Positions 1 to 9,875 are shown, counted from the stretch's first letter. The stretch: DNA of 64,000 nucleotides from Flavipsychrobacter stenotrophus (GCF_002954265.1 NZ_PPSL01000003.1:62001-126000), one strand, 5' to 3'. A program made the numbers and translations. The notes: generated by a model not told the origin, from the letters alone.

Positions 1-3000
1 CAGTAGTCACATTCGCAGTGTATGTCGTACTACTAAAGTTGTTGGCAACCGGGTTCAAACAGGTGTCGCAACTCAAAGTATTTGCCGGCACCCAATCTAT
101 GTGGAAGATATTAGTACCTGTCGCGTTGATCTGTGCATGAGACCCTGCCACAAGGCGCTGATCAGGACCCGCATCAACAGTTGGCAACGGATGTATGATC
201 ACAGTTACATAGTTTGTATCTGGTATACAGCTTGCCAACTGTGCGATAACCATGTAGGTAGTGGTCACAGATGGTGTTGCAATGGGATTGGAGATCGTTG
301 AATTATTTAATCCGGCAGCTGGCAGCCAGGTATATTTTGTACCTCCGGTATCGAATAATGGCACAGGAACAAGGTGACAAACTTCACTATCTCCCCATGC
401 TGCACTTATAGTATTCGTTCTGAGATACACGGTAACCGTGTCTGTGTTTACACAGCCATTGGCATCCGTTCCTGTCACCGTATAGGTAGTTATCACAACA
501 GGCGATGCTTGCGTGGTCTGGCAGGTGTTGCAAGTCACCGGCAATGGTATCCACGTATAAGAAACACCTCCGGTTGCACTCAATGTTGCTGGATCGCCCA
601 CGCAAACAACGGTATCCTTGCTGGCAACTATTGTTGGCGGCGGGTTAACAGTAATATTCTTAGTTACTGTACCCACACAACCCCATCCGTCTTTTACGAC
701 CAGGGTAACAGGGAATGTACCAACGGTGTTGTAAAACTGAGTTGGACCTGAAATGTTACTTGTGTCAGTAGGACTGAAAACCCAATGCCACGAAGTGATG
801 GTTGAGAAGTAGCTGCCCGAAGTATCTACATAAGCCACAGTAGAGTTTACGCAGATAGGGTTAGGGTTGGTGGTGAACCCCGGCCGCACTGCATCTACTT
901 TTATGGTGTCCACACCAAGGCTCGAACTCTGGCAACCTGTATTGTCGCTCAATATTAGTTTCGGCACATAAGCGCCAGGGTATACATAATAGTGGGTCGT
1001 AGTGTCTGACATAGATGTCGAGAACGTCGTGCCATCGGCAAAGTCCCAGACTATATTGGGCACATTGCTCAATGCGGCTGAGAAATGCACGGCAAGCGGA
1101 GCGCAACCCATGAGTGGTGCGTAGGTAAAGCCTCCGGCAGAGCCATAAACTATAGCGTGTCCCAGGGCGGTGTCTTTACAACCATGAGCATCTGTTGCAA
1201 TAAGGGTTACTGTATATATACCACCAGATGTATATAGATTTCCCGGAGATGCTAAAACGGATGTACCGCCGTCGCCAAACGTCCAGTTATAGCCTGTGGC
1301 TCCTGTACTTGTATTAAAATAGTGAACAGCTAGTGGAGGACATATAGAGAATGAGTCATCCATATAAAAGTGGGCAGCCGGTTTCGCCACAACAATATAG
1401 TTCACATAAGTTGCCGTATCTGTGCAACCATTGGCATCGGTCACAGCCAGCCTTACCGTATAACTACCAAGGCTCGAATAGGCATGGTCGGGCGACGAAA
1501 GCGTTGACGTAGCACCATCTCCAAACATCCAGTAAGAGCTTACTATACTTGCAGAAAGGTTAGTAAAATGAACCAGCGTATTGATGCATGGAAAACCAGT
1601 GCTGGATAAAAACGCTGCATGTGGTCGCCAAACAGTAATAAGCGAAGGACGCGTGATCGAGTCTTTGCAACCAATATTATCTGTTATTATTTCTTTTACA
1701 CTATAGGTTCCTGCGGCTGTGTAAGTATGCGATGCCGTGGGAATACCGGCACTGGCCGTACTGGTAAGGCTGGCATCTCCGAAGGCCCATTTATAATTGG
1801 TAAGGTAGGTACCCGTAATCGTTGTACTTGCATCAGTAAAGGTGACTATTAGCGGAGCACACCCTATCACCGGCGCCGCATTAAAGTTGGCTACCGGGTG
1901 AGAAGATAATATCCAGTTATTGTGGACTGCGGTATCCATACAACCATGCTGATCTCTAACTCTATACCTGATGGAGTAAATACCTGCGGTCGGGAACCAG
2001 TAATTGAAGTTAGCACTTGTGTCGAAGTCAAGACAGACTCCGTTCACATCCCAGAAATTTTGAATTGCGGTACTGCCGGTCACAATCCTGGTAAAATGCA
2101 CAGTATCTCCCGAGCATATCGTTGTGTCGTCGGCAAACATTTGTAAAGCGGGAGGTATCAGGTTCAGCGGAACTGACGTGGTATCCCGGCAGCCACTGGC
2201 AATATTATAGGTTGTAAGTATGGCGGTATATATTCCCGTAGATGGGTAAGTATGGTTAGGCGTATCAGAAGTAGACCAGGTACCATCTCCAAAGAACCAG
2301 AGCGGTGCGTCATTTCCAAGCGACATATCAGAAAAAGTTACCCTGGTATACGGATCACAATGATATGCCGAGGCTATAATAGCCTTGGGCGAGTCCACAA
2401 TTATCGGGCTGTAAACAAACGGCAAACTAGGACATCCATTATAATAGGCCACCAATGTTACCGTAAATGAACCGGGATAAGCAAAAACGTGGCTGGTATT
2501 AGGTGTAGAGTCTATCAGTGTTGTGCCATCACCCCAATCCCAGGTATAAACATCAACAGGGCCCGATACAACGTGTGCTGTAAAGGTTACTGACTTATGA
2601 TAACATACGTGCGTAGGCGTAGCGGTAAAATTTACAACAGGTGGTGTACCTACCGACACAATTACAGTATCTTTTCTGGTACAACCGTTGGCAGTAGTCA
2701 CGGTGCATATTGTAGAGTATATACCAACAGCCGTAAATATATGGCTGGGGCTTGACACCCCTGTTAATACTGCGCTACCGTCACCAAAATTCCAGGTGTA
2801 AGATGTTACTGCAGCAGGGTATGGTCCTAAAGCGGGAACGGATGTGCTAACCGCGGTGTTGAATGTTACCGTAAGCGGAACGCACCCTGATGCTGTTGTT
2901 GGGGATGGGTTGATCAGCAGAATAAGGTCGTTGATCGTAACAGGTTGCGAGACTGTGTCTTTACACCCATTCGAATTAGTAATGATCATCTGTACATTGT

Positions 3001-4215
3001 AGACGCCATTACCGGTGTAAGTATGATTAGAGGTAGATCCGCTTCCAGTTCCACCGTCACCATATATCCAGTTTACTGTAGAACCACCCGGCACAGTGCC
3101 TGTAAAGGTAATGGTTGCTGGCGCCTGGCAAGGAACAACAGGGGATGAAGTAAATGAGCCCGTAGGTTGTGGAAGGATAGTTATGGAGTGGACCACGGTG
3201 TCGTAGCAATAACCATTGTAGATGATCAGCCTTACGTTATAGGTTCCCGGAGCACCATAGACGTGGTTGGCAGTATCAGCGGTAGATCCGCCCCCATCGC
3301 CAAATGTCCAGCTGCTGGTAGAGTGGGGGCTGCTGGTATTATAAAAAGTGACGTTATTAAAAACACAGGCAGTGGCTACAGAGGTGAAGTTAGCAGTCAT
3401 ATTGCCCACAAATATGTAGTTAAGCCTGGTTACTGTGTCTATGCAGCCATTTGCGTCAACTACGGTTAGTTTTACTGTATAGCTTCCTGTGCCGGTATAG
3501 TCGTGCGTAGGATTAGAAAGAGTAGATGTACCGCCATCGCCAAAATTCCATAAATAGGTAAATGGTCCTATTCCGGTAGTAGTGTTTGTAAATACTGCGT
3601 GTCCCGGGGCCCGGCAGAAATAAGTAACAGCAGCAGAGAAATTAGGTATAGAATGGTTGAAAACATGAATATATGAACTGACTGTTGTTGTGGTAACGCA
3701 GCCCTGGCTATTGGTAATGGATAAAGTGACATTGTAAAATCCAGGAGTAGCATACACATGCGTAGGGCTGGCAGTGGTACTGGTGAAGCCATCTCCGAAA
3801 TTCCAGATATAGGTAACCGCGCCAGGTACTCCCGGGCTTGATGTACTTGTAAACGTAACTGCCGATCCCGGACATACTGATGTATCTGTAGCTACAAAAC
3901 TCACAATAGGCGAGGGAAACACAGTGATGGTAAGCGTGTGTGTGGTAGACGAAGAGCCGCTGTAGGCAATAAGTGTAACAGTATATGTACCCGGGGTTAT
4001 GTAACTACCCGATACATTGGTAAGCGTAGAGTTGGTGCCATTGCCCAGATCCCAGTAATAACTGGTTGCTCCGGTAGACGTATTGGTAAAGTTTACGACC
4101 AACGGCGAGCAACCTGAAATATGGTCGGCCGTAAAATTAGAAGTTAGCGCATGAGCCGCATGAGCAAAAAAAAAATGCTTAAAAAAATAAATATTTTAAG
4201 GAACAGAGATCTCAT
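1..4215 (-). CDS. Giant secreted PKD-repeat protein, 3' end beyond window, frame break in signal peptide
   Basis: The minus strand is open from about 4198 to the left edge, over 1,390 codons, in one frame. It encodes about 14 PKD/Ig-like repeats of roughly 80-85 residues, each with a W-x-F-G-D-G type core (for example near 4045, 3790, 3535, 3297, 3055, 2775), followed below about 800 by three cysteine-bearing repeats of the type TWIPLPVTCNTC...TTTYTVTGTDANGC. This architecture is typical of Bacteroidota surface or gliding-associated proteins exported by T9SS; the sorting domain would lie outside the window. The only good start is ATG at 4215, giving MRSLFLKIFIFLSIFF, a clear signal peptide, but it is in another frame. 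Adding one T to the T10 run (A10 on plus, 4166-4175) joins it to FAHAAHALTSNFTADH, with AHA as a likely signal peptidase site. Function (adhesion or matrix) is inferred only from architecture. Confidence 0.85.
4166..4175. repeat. A10 homopolymer at the frame break of the PKD gene
   Basis: Ten A residues on plus (ten T on the coding strand) sit inside the hydrophobic core of the signal peptide. With ten, the ATG at 4215 runs to a stop after 23 codons; eleven (or eight) would put the signal peptide in frame with the PKD domains. It is either a contingency tract or a base-count error. Confidence 0.7.
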
Positions 4216-4449
4216 GAGCGCCGATTTACACGTGGGTTATATTTAACAAGGATATTAAAGTTAATAATCTTTTGTTAAATAGACGTGTAATTACCCGAAA
4301 TAGTTGGTAAAGGAGCACAATTAGAAATGAATATATAAACTTATGATTAATAAACAGCAGAAATGGAACCGGATAAAAATCTATCCGACTAAAAAGTTAC
4401 CAACAGTTTATTAAGAAAATGAGTTCTGTAGAAGAAGGGGTAATTAATA

Positions 4450-4971
4450 CTAAACCCTCGGAGCTTTGTAAATTGGAACTGTTGAGCAGGGTTCGCCATA
4501 CATCAACGACTTTACAACAGGTCTCAGGTGCAGGCTCACGGCTACATATGCCGCCTCAGGGATAGGTGTATCCCCGCAGCCTTTTATCACCACTCTTTTA
4601 TCTGTGTAGTCTGCCTTGTCGATGGCTTGTATTTTGTTGTTGATCAGTACCCGGGTAAGTTCATCAGGAGTGCCAAAGTAAGCGGATGCGGCAATTGGTT
4701 GCAGATAAGAAGCGGCCAGCATATAGGCCCATACAGGAACTATTGCGTCCACAGAACAGAACATAGCCACATGCTTACCTTCAAATTGTTGCCAGTCAAA
4801 GGTTTGGAGCGCAGCACGGTAATCTTTCTCCCGCAGTATCATTTCCCGGAAAAGGAATGGCTTAAGATCAAATGACGATATACTATCCTCCGCAGGTATG
4901 TAGGAAACAAGGTCAAGGGTAATGATTCCGCTTTCGGCTACTTTATTTACAAATTGTTCCATACACATCAT
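4450..4971 (-). CDS. DUF2480 family protein
   Basis: This 173-residue cytoplasmic protein resembles the DUF2480 family, which I know as a conserved Bacteroidota family of about 165-170 residues without an assigned function. It has no signal peptide or membrane segment. Recognisable parts are the N-terminal EQFVNKVAESGIITLDL stretch and the central segment ending in MFCSVDAIVPVWAYML. Starts at 4971 (MMCMEQF) and 4962 (MEQF) are both possible; the second gives the more usual family N-terminus. A TACCTTTG -7 box at 4996-4989 lies just upstream. It stands alone between the PKD gene and a lipoprotein gene, all on the minus strand. Confidence 0.8.
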   Translation of the reverse strand: MMCMEQFVNKVAESGIITLDLVSYIPAEDSISSFDLKPFLFREMILREKDYRAALQTFDWQQFEGKHVAMFCSVDAIVPVWAYMLAASYLQPIAASAYFGTPDELTRVLINNKIQAIDKADYTDKRVVIKGCGDTPIPEAAYVAVSLHLRPVVKSLMYGEPCSTVPIYKAPRV

Positions 4972-4988
4972 TGTGCTTTCGCACTATG

Positions 4989-4996
4989 CAAAGGTA
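4989..4996 (-). promoter_or_regulatory. Bacteroidota -7 box TACCTTTG upstream of the DUF2480 gene
   Basis: Read on the minus strand the sequence is TACCTTTG, matching TAnnTTTG, about 18 bases upstream of the first ATG. No TTG at the usual -33 spacing was found, so only the -7 element is supported. Confidence 0.45.
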
Positions 4997-5068
4997 CTCA
5001 CGATTAAACAAAAGGAAATATTAAAGCTACAGATAGCCTTATAGATAAAAAGAGATCGAATAGACAAT

Positions 5069-5836
5069 TTATTTGAACTGTTCGTACTGCAGGTCAAAAA
5101 CCTCAGTAGTGGTCCGTCCAGCAGCATCTACCGAAAGTGCTGTAGTTTTGGTGATCTTGTTATCAGCATCTATGACGTAGTCAATGTTTACAGTAACATT
5201 AGGATAGATGAGCTTCCAGATAAGGTTGTCGTTCTGATAAAAATTAAAACCATATTTCAGGTACCCGTTCAGCTGCAGGTAATCACCAACCCTGTTAAAC
5301 TTATCTGTGAAGTAAGTACAGTCGGTGTTTTTATTGGCATCAAGTGAATTGGTAGCCTTCAGTATGTTGGCATTGTAAGAAGTGTAGGTAAAATAATCTG
5401 TACTTGAAGTAGCCTTACGGGTAAGCAATTTGCCCAGGTAAGTATATTCTGTCTTAAGGCCTGGTTCGTAAGTGATAGAAATAAGCCCCTTTTGGTCAGT
5501 TACAAATGTATCAACCTCTATAAGAGTCGACTGATTTACATAACGTGTAGTATCGTAAATAGTGTCATTCTTGTAGGTGAGATTGCTGATCAGGTTAGAT
5601 GAGCCATCATTTTTAGTATGTATGATCTGGCTTACGCGGTTATAACCGTCATAAACAAAACGGTAGTTTTCGTAAACAGTTACAGACGGACTAGTAGAGT
5701 TAGTTGTTGTTTTTGTAAAGTTCAGCAAGCGCATATTATCCGGATAGGCGTGTAAAGGATGCGTTTTTTTACAAGAAGAGAATAGGGCAACAGAAATAAA
5801 TATAAGTACCGTAAAACGGAGGAATTGCTTTGTCAT
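5069..5836 (-). CDS. Putative lipoprotein with YD-like motifs
   Basis: A 255-residue protein begins MTKQFLRFTVLIFISVALFSSCKK, a lipoprotein signal peptide with the lipid-anchored Cys near residue 22, so it is probably anchored in the outer or inner membrane facing the periplasm. The rest is beta-rich and Tyr/Asn/Thr-rich with short motifs such as YDGYNRVSQI and YTYLGKLLTRK, reminiscent of YD-repeat and DUF4595-type Bacteroidota lipoproteins. No catalytic motif was seen and I do not assign a function. It has its own promoter match (5863-5892) and is separated from the M28 peptidase gene, so it is probably monocistronic. Confidence 0.75.
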   Translation of the reverse strand: MTKQFLRFTVLIFISVALFSSCKKTHPLHAYPDNMRLLNFTKTTTNSTSPSVTVYENYRFVYDGYNRVSQIIHTKNDGSSNLISNLTYKNDTIYDTTRYVNQSTLIEVDTFVTDQKGLISITYEPGLKTEYTYLGKLLTRKATSSTDYFTYTSYNANILKATNSLDANKNTDCTYFTDKFNRVGDYLQLNGYLKYGFNFYQNDNLIWKLIYPNVTVNIDYVIDADNKITKTTALSVDAAGRTTTEVFDLQYEQFK

Positions 5837-5862
5837 ATAACAGATGTATTAATGCGCAGAGT

Positions 5863-5892
5863 CAAAAATAATAAATACGTGCCAATATACAA
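5863..5892 (-). promoter_or_regulatory. Promoter of the lipoprotein gene, TTG-N19-TATTTTTG
   Basis: On the minus strand a TTG (5892-5890) is followed after exactly 19 bases by TATTTTTG (5870-5863), matching the Bacteroidota housekeeping sigma consensus TTTG/TTG-N19-TAnnTTTG. The inferred start of transcription leaves a leader of about 20 bases before ATG 5836. Confidence 0.6.
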
Positions 5893-5916
5893 GATGTGCA
5901 CGGATAAAAATACGCT

Positions 5917-7212
5917 TTATTTTAATTCTTTTAAAAAGTTGATAACGAGCGTTACAATGCTGTCTACATGATTGAGCGATATTTCTTCTGCTTTATCGTA
6001 GATATCATGGTAATAACCCTTACCGCCATTGGTATAAATAAAGAACGATGGAACTCCGGCCTCACTAAAATGATAATGGTCGCTGTTAGATGCTTTGCCC
6101 CTGCTCTTTATTTGTGGTAAAAGGCTTTGCTTCGTATTTATATTTTGGAGCAACTCAAACTGTTTTGGGTATTCGGTAGCATTAACTACAGTTATTCCCT
6201 CGGTAGCGTCGCCCATTATATCCATATTGGTAAGGAATTTAATATTAGAAAGCGGTACAAGCGGATGTTTCGTAAAATATTCAGACCCGATAAGCCCCGC
6301 CTCTTCTCCGCTGAATGCAATAAAGAGTATGGAATAATGATGCGGGTGAGTGGAGAAATACCGCGCCATGTATAGGAGCATTGCTGTGCCACTGGCATTA
6401 TCGCTGGCACCGGGAAATATTGCTTTATTACCCATCATACCCAAATGGTCATAATGAGCAGTTATGGCCAGGAAAGTATCTTTAACGTCTCCACGCAGCA
6501 CTCCGATAATATTGTCACTCGGTGCATTCTTTATCAGATCGGCTTCTATGTTGACAGAAATGTTTTTAATACCCGCTTTAAATAAGCTGTCTTTGACATA
6601 GATGACCGAGGCGTGGGTGGTTTCCTTATTTACGGTCCAGATGAATTTTTCCTTTTGCGGTATTATATAGCACCCCACAGGCAGCACCATCGAAAAATAA
6701 TGCTTCTTCAGCCCAAGCAGTTTGCAAAGGGAGTCAACATGCTCCAGGTAGTAAACCTTATTATTATAACGGAATGTTGTCAGCATCTTCCGCCACTGTT
6801 CCTTATCTTTTATTACCGACAGGTCTACTTTTTCAAACGAAAGGTGATCTCCCCTGAAGGAAGAACTACCGGCATCTATTATGAAATCAGCGCCGGGGAT
6901 CAGGTTTTTTCCATCAATACTTAAATCTACATGACCGGGAAAGGTGTTTACCGGAAATGTATAGGTTTGCCTGTATGAACGTTTATGTGCAATTGGTTTG
7001 AGATGGTATTTGCGGAATTGTTTGCGTATGTATTTAGACGCCTGTTGCCTGCCATCTTTTACATAACCCCTACCATGCATAGAGGAGTCGGCAAGCACAG
7101 CTATACGCGATTTTAGCCACGTCTTTATTTCTGTATCACTTTCAGCCTGCGCGCTACAATAAGCAGTTGGCAGCAAGCAGGCAATAATAATAGTGATAAA
7201 AATTTTGTACAT
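5917..7212 (-). CDS. M28 family zinc aminopeptidase-like protein, exported
   Basis: A 431-residue protein with a Sec signal peptide (MYKIFITIIIACLLPTAYCSAQA) and a C-terminal M28 di-zinc peptidase domain. The expected ligands are visible: H253 and D255 (AHYDHLG), the bridging D271 (GASDNASG), the general base/ligand pair E303-E304 (FSGEEAGLIGS), D331 (TNMDIMGD) and H402 (YYHDIYDKAEE). The N-terminal 220 residues match no catalytic fold I recognise; M28 proteins of this phylum often carry an inserted or N-terminal PA-like domain. It probably removes N-terminal amino acids from peptides in the periplasm or outside the cell. Substrate preference cannot be read from sequence. It is flanked by intergenic DNA on both sides, so probably transcribed alone. 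Confidence 0.88.
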   Translation of the reverse strand: MYKIFITIIIACLLPTAYCSAQAESDTEIKTWLKSRIAVLADSSMHGRGYVKDGRQQASKYIRKQFRKYHLKPIAHKRSYRQTYTFPVNTFPGHVDLSIDGKNLIPGADFIIDAGSSSFRGDHLSFEKVDLSVIKDKEQWRKMLTTFRYNNKVYYLEHVDSLCKLLGLKKHYFSMVLPVGCYIIPQKEKFIWTVNKETTHASVIYVKDSLFKAGIKNISVNIEADLIKNAPSDNIIGVLRGDVKDTFLAITAHYDHLGMMGNKAIFPGASDNASGTAMLLYMARYFSTHPHHYSILFIAFSGEEAGLIGSEYFTKHPLVPLSNIKFLTNMDIMGDATEGITVVNATEYPKQFELLQNINTKQSLLPQIKSRGKASNSDHYHFSEAGVPSFFIYTNGGKGYYHDIYDKAEEISLNHVDSIVTLVINFLKELK

Positions 7213-7411
7213 ATAGCACTATGTAAACCAAGCCGGGTTAAAATAAAATACATTTATACTAGCGAAGAAGAACAGGGACTTAATTATTGTCCTTATTCCC
7301 TATTGGGCATATTTTCACAGGTAAACAAGTATTTATGCTTGCGGGTCAGTACTTATATTCATTTGGCCAATCCTTCACTGCTACGAATATAATGTATTAC
7401 GGGCAAAAAGA

Positions 7412-8317
7412 TTAATCCTCGTCATTAATAACGATCTCGCTGCCTTCGTACTTGCGTGTTTTAAGGTTATATACGTCTCCCTTAGACATTATGTGTACAA
7501 TTATATTCTCTACAGATATCGGCTCGCCAAACTTAATGTCGGCTATATTGTTGTATTCTATGTTTCTGCCATCTATAATAATAACACTACCAGACCCAAT
7601 GGCTTTCATACTGTAACCATCAGAAACTACAACACCGGTATCTTCTCCAAGTCCTATGCCTATTGCACCAGGTTGTGCGGCAACAGCCTGCGCCAGCCTG
7701 TTAAATCTGCCTCGCTTGTCAAAGTGGGTGTCAATAATTACATTTTGCAGGAAGCCTAAGCCGGTAGTGATCTTTACCTCTCCCTTAAGGTGTGCCAGTG
7801 CGGCACTGCCTTCATAGATCATGGTATTGCTCATTGCCATTGCGCCTGCGCTGGTACCGCCTATCGGGAAATCTTCATTTTCATAACGCTCCTTCAGGAT
7901 ATCCAAAAACTCGGTGCCGCCAAATATTGACGACAGGCGCAGCTGGTTGCCACCTGAGAACATGATACAATTGCAGGCCTTAAGGCGGGCTATGTTTTCC
8001 GGAAGACATGCATCTTCGCGATTGCGTATGCGCAGGTGACCTACATTGGTGCAGCCAAGCTTGCTGAAACCATCTATGTAGTTTTCCGCAACCTCATCTG
8101 GAATAGACGATGCGGTTGTAATTACCTCCACAATAGGATTGGCCTCAGGTATAAGACTAACTATGTTTTTAAGAATACCCAGCTCAAAAAAGTTTAGGCG
8201 GTTTCTCTGAACTATACCCTTTTCAAGGTCTGTACCCTTATCTTCTGCCCCCCCCACCGCTATTAGATGCCCCTTAGGATATACCACGATCGTTAGTTTT
8301 AAAAAAATAAAGCGCAA
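7412..8317 (-). CDS. Cyanophycinase-like peptidase (S51 family)
   Basis: A 301-residue protein of the cyanophycinase branch of peptidase family S51, recognised by the N-terminal GHLIAVGGAEDKG, the nucleophile-elbow GGTSAGAMAMS (Ser at residue 156) and the later DTHFDKRGRFNRLAQ and GIGLGEDTGVVV segments. Family members cut beta-Asp-Arg dipeptides from cyanophycin or related isoaspartyl polymers in the cytoplasm. No cyanophycin synthetase or isoaspartyl peptidase lies in the window, so its substrate here is unknown. The ATG at 8317 falls inside a TAAGTTTG promoter box (8322-8315), so translation more likely starts at GTG 8287 (MVYPKGHLIAVGG), giving 291 residues and the normal family N-terminus. 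Confidence 0.85.
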   Translation of the reverse strand: MRFIFLKLTIVVYPKGHLIAVGGAEDKGTDLEKGIVQRNRLNFFELGILKNIVSLIPEANPIVEVITTASSIPDEVAENYIDGFSKLGCTNVGHLRIRNREDACLPENIARLKACNCIMFSGGNQLRLSSIFGGTEFLDILKERYENEDFPIGGTSAGAMAMSNTMIYEGSAALAHLKGEVKITTGLGFLQNVIIDTHFDKRGRFNRLAQAVAAQPGAIGIGLGEDTGVVVSDGYSMKAIGSGSVIIIDGRNIEYNNIADIKFGEPISVENIIVHIMSKGDVYNLKTRKYEGSEIVINDED

Positions 8318-8322
8318 ACTTA
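8315..8322 (-). promoter_or_regulatory. -7 box TAAGTTTG for the cyanophycinase gene
   Basis: TAAGTTTG on the minus strand matches TAnnTTTG and overlaps the first ATG of the open frame, which argues for the downstream GTG (8287) as the real start. No convincing -33 TTG was seen. Confidence 0.4.
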
Positions 8323-8435
8323 ATTAACATTTTGGTAATTAAAGGTTTTACAACCTTATATACATCGTTTATTATAAACAAAAACAAAAATATGGCAATA
8401 AAAACGCAGCTGTTTTCGGTTGTAAACGTCTGTTT

Positions 8436-8443
8436 TACCTTTG
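8436..8443 (+). promoter_or_regulatory. -7 box TACCTTTG upstream of the L,D-transpeptidase gene
   Basis: TACCTTTG matches TAnnTTTG and lies 67 bases upstream of ATG 8511 in a T-rich intergenic stretch. A TTG at 8420-8422 is too close for the usual spacing, so only the -7 element is claimed. Confidence 0.4.
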
Positions 8444-8510
8444 TATCGAATATCTAATAGATACAGTTTCTAAAAAAAGAATAGTTTCGCCCATCCGGTA
8501 CAATACTAGA

Positions 8511-9254
8511 ATGACAACATCTGCCATCAGAAAGATATTTATAACAGTAGGAACGCTGATGATATTGTGCTGTATTTACTCGGGCAATACTTATGCCCAG
8601 CAAAAGCCTGCTCCGCAGCAACCGATCATCGAAAAGCCTATTCCCAAGCTCATCAACTTTAAAGTGCTGGAAGAATATAAAGATGGCAAAGGGAATATGA
8701 TCCGCGTTATCCAGTACGATAAAGGGAATATGCGCGTCACAGAAACAATCATAAAGCCCATAATACCCACATTCAACCTACACAAACCGATAAAAGGCGA
8801 CACCCTGATCAAAGATTCTGTTTACCTTATGGTCAGCAAATCGAGATACAGAGTAGAGGTGTATTATAAGAACAGGATGATACGCTCATACGCAGCCGTA
8901 TTTGGGCCACGGCCGCTCGAAAATAAATGCATGGAAGGCGACAGGTGCACGCCTGAAGGCTGGTATAAGATAAAAATGAAAAATCCGGCATCGCAGTACA
9001 ATAAATTCATGCTGCTCGACTATCCCAACGATACTACAGTTAAGCGGTTCTCCGTATTAAAAGAAAAAGGGTCTGTACCGGCTACTGCCAAAATGGGCGG
9101 TAACGTTGGCATACACGGCATATGGAAAGGTGGCGATGACATGATAGAACTAGGCGTAGGCTGGACAGACGGCTGCGTAGCCCTCAAAAATGCCGACGTA
9201 GATGAACTCTACACCTTTGTTGGCGTAGGCACGAGAGTGTGCATAAAAAGGTAG
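8511..9254 (+). CDS. L,D-transpeptidase (YkuD domain), exported
   Basis: A 247-residue protein with an N-terminal signal peptide or anchor (hydrophobic residues about 8-28, ending NTYAQQK) followed by a proline-rich linker and a C-terminal YkuD domain. The catalytic motif is present as H202 (HGIWKGG) and C222 within GWTDGCVALKNADVDEL, corresponding to the HxnSHGC-type motif with SHGC replaced by TDGC, a known variant. Such enzymes make 3-3 cross-links in peptidoglycan or attach proteins to it in the periplasm. The final residues VGVGTRVCIKR match the usual end of this domain. It is followed by a repeat-rich 321-base gap, so probably monocistronic. Confidence 0.88.
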   Translation: MTTSAIRKIFITVGTLMILCCIYSGNTYAQQKPAPQQPIIEKPIPKLINFKVLEEYKDGKGNMIRVIQYDKGNMRVTETIIKPIIPTFNLHKPIKGDTLIKDSVYLMVSKSRYRVEVYYKNRMIRSYAAVFGPRPLENKCMEGDRCTPEGWYKIKMKNPASQYNKFMLLDYPNDTTVKRFSVLKEKGSVPATAKMGGNVGIHGIWKGGDDMIELGVGWTDGCVALKNADVDELYTFVGVGTRVCIKR

Positions 9255-9275
9255 TTGAGTAACCTCAAACACACG

Positions 9276-9349
9276 AATGTCGTGCTGAGCTGCACGTTTA
9301 CACTGAGTTTATCGAAGTGAAGTGCGACATTCACACGGGACATATTCGT
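9276..9349. repeat. 74-bp dispersed intergenic repeat, copy 1
   Basis: This element begins AATGTCGTGCTGAGC and ends GACATTCACACGGGACATATTCGT. It aligns almost without gaps to 63167-63239 (roughly three quarters identical). Its inner ends, AATGTCGTG and the complementary TGCGACATT, form an imperfect inverted repeat of about 55 bp, so a transcript could fold. It fills the gap between the L,D-transpeptidase gene and the next gene; the rest of 9255-9575 shows nothing else besides the promoter box. Confidence 0.7.
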
Positions 9350-9547
9350 TTTGAGACACATCAACCATCATAGCCTGTCATTCAATCATACCCATCACAG
9401 TTCAAACAGACACCCCCCCAAATGTGAATAACTCAAAACATATCCACGCATTTTCAAGTGGCTGTATCGCCTGCCCATAGCGGGTTTCAGCTCAATTTTA
9501 CGCAAAAAATGTTGATATCTTCTCCCGAAACATTTTGGAACACAATT

Positions 9548-9555
9548 TACCTTTG
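9548..9555 (+). promoter_or_regulatory. -7 box TACCTTTG upstream of the 99-aa gene
   Basis: TACCTTTG lies 20 bases before ATG 9576 and matches TAnnTTTG. A -33 TTG at the right distance is not evident. Confidence 0.45.
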
Positions 9556-9575
9556 AGCCATAAATCCCTTTTTCT

Positions 9576-9875
9576 ATGCGTGGCAAAAAATTATTTAACG
9601 ACGTTATTAAAAACGATACCGAACTTCGCAAGGGCAGAAACGATGAGCTGCTTGTAAAAAGAAACAATTGTATGATCGCCCGTTATTATTACTACGGGTA
9701 TTTTAAAGAAAAGTGTTTTGAAGAGATCATACAATTGCTTGTTGCTGACTTTTTTATATCACCTTTGCGCATTGCCAGGATAGTGCAGGAAAACAGCGAT
9801 AAAATAAAAGAACTGAAAGACAAAAGAGTATCGGTTTACCTGTTGCAGCAGCACTTTCCGCAGTACAGGTGGTGA
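9576..9875 (+). CDS. Small conserved-looking protein, possible helix-turn-helix
   Basis: A 99-residue soluble protein rich in Lys, Arg and Tyr. I do not recognise a named family. Residues about 55-80 (EEIIQLLVADFFISPLRIARIV) read like a helix-turn-helix: a helix, a short turn at FFIS, then a second basic helix, so DNA binding is possible. It has its own -7 promoter box and sits 42 bases upstream of the MerR-type regulator on the same strand, so the two may be co-expressed. There is no signal peptide or membrane segment. Confidence 0.65.
   Translation: MRGKKLFNDVIKNDTELRKGRNDELLVKRNNCMIARYYYYGYFKEKCFEEIIQLLVADFFISPLRIARIVQENSDKIKELKDKRVSVYLLQQHFPQYRW

Noticed and set aside
101-3792. Numerous open frames on both strands over the first 4 kb
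   Set aside because: They are shadows of the long PKD-repeat frame on the minus strand; the repeat translation is continuous and motif-rich, whereas the others are not.
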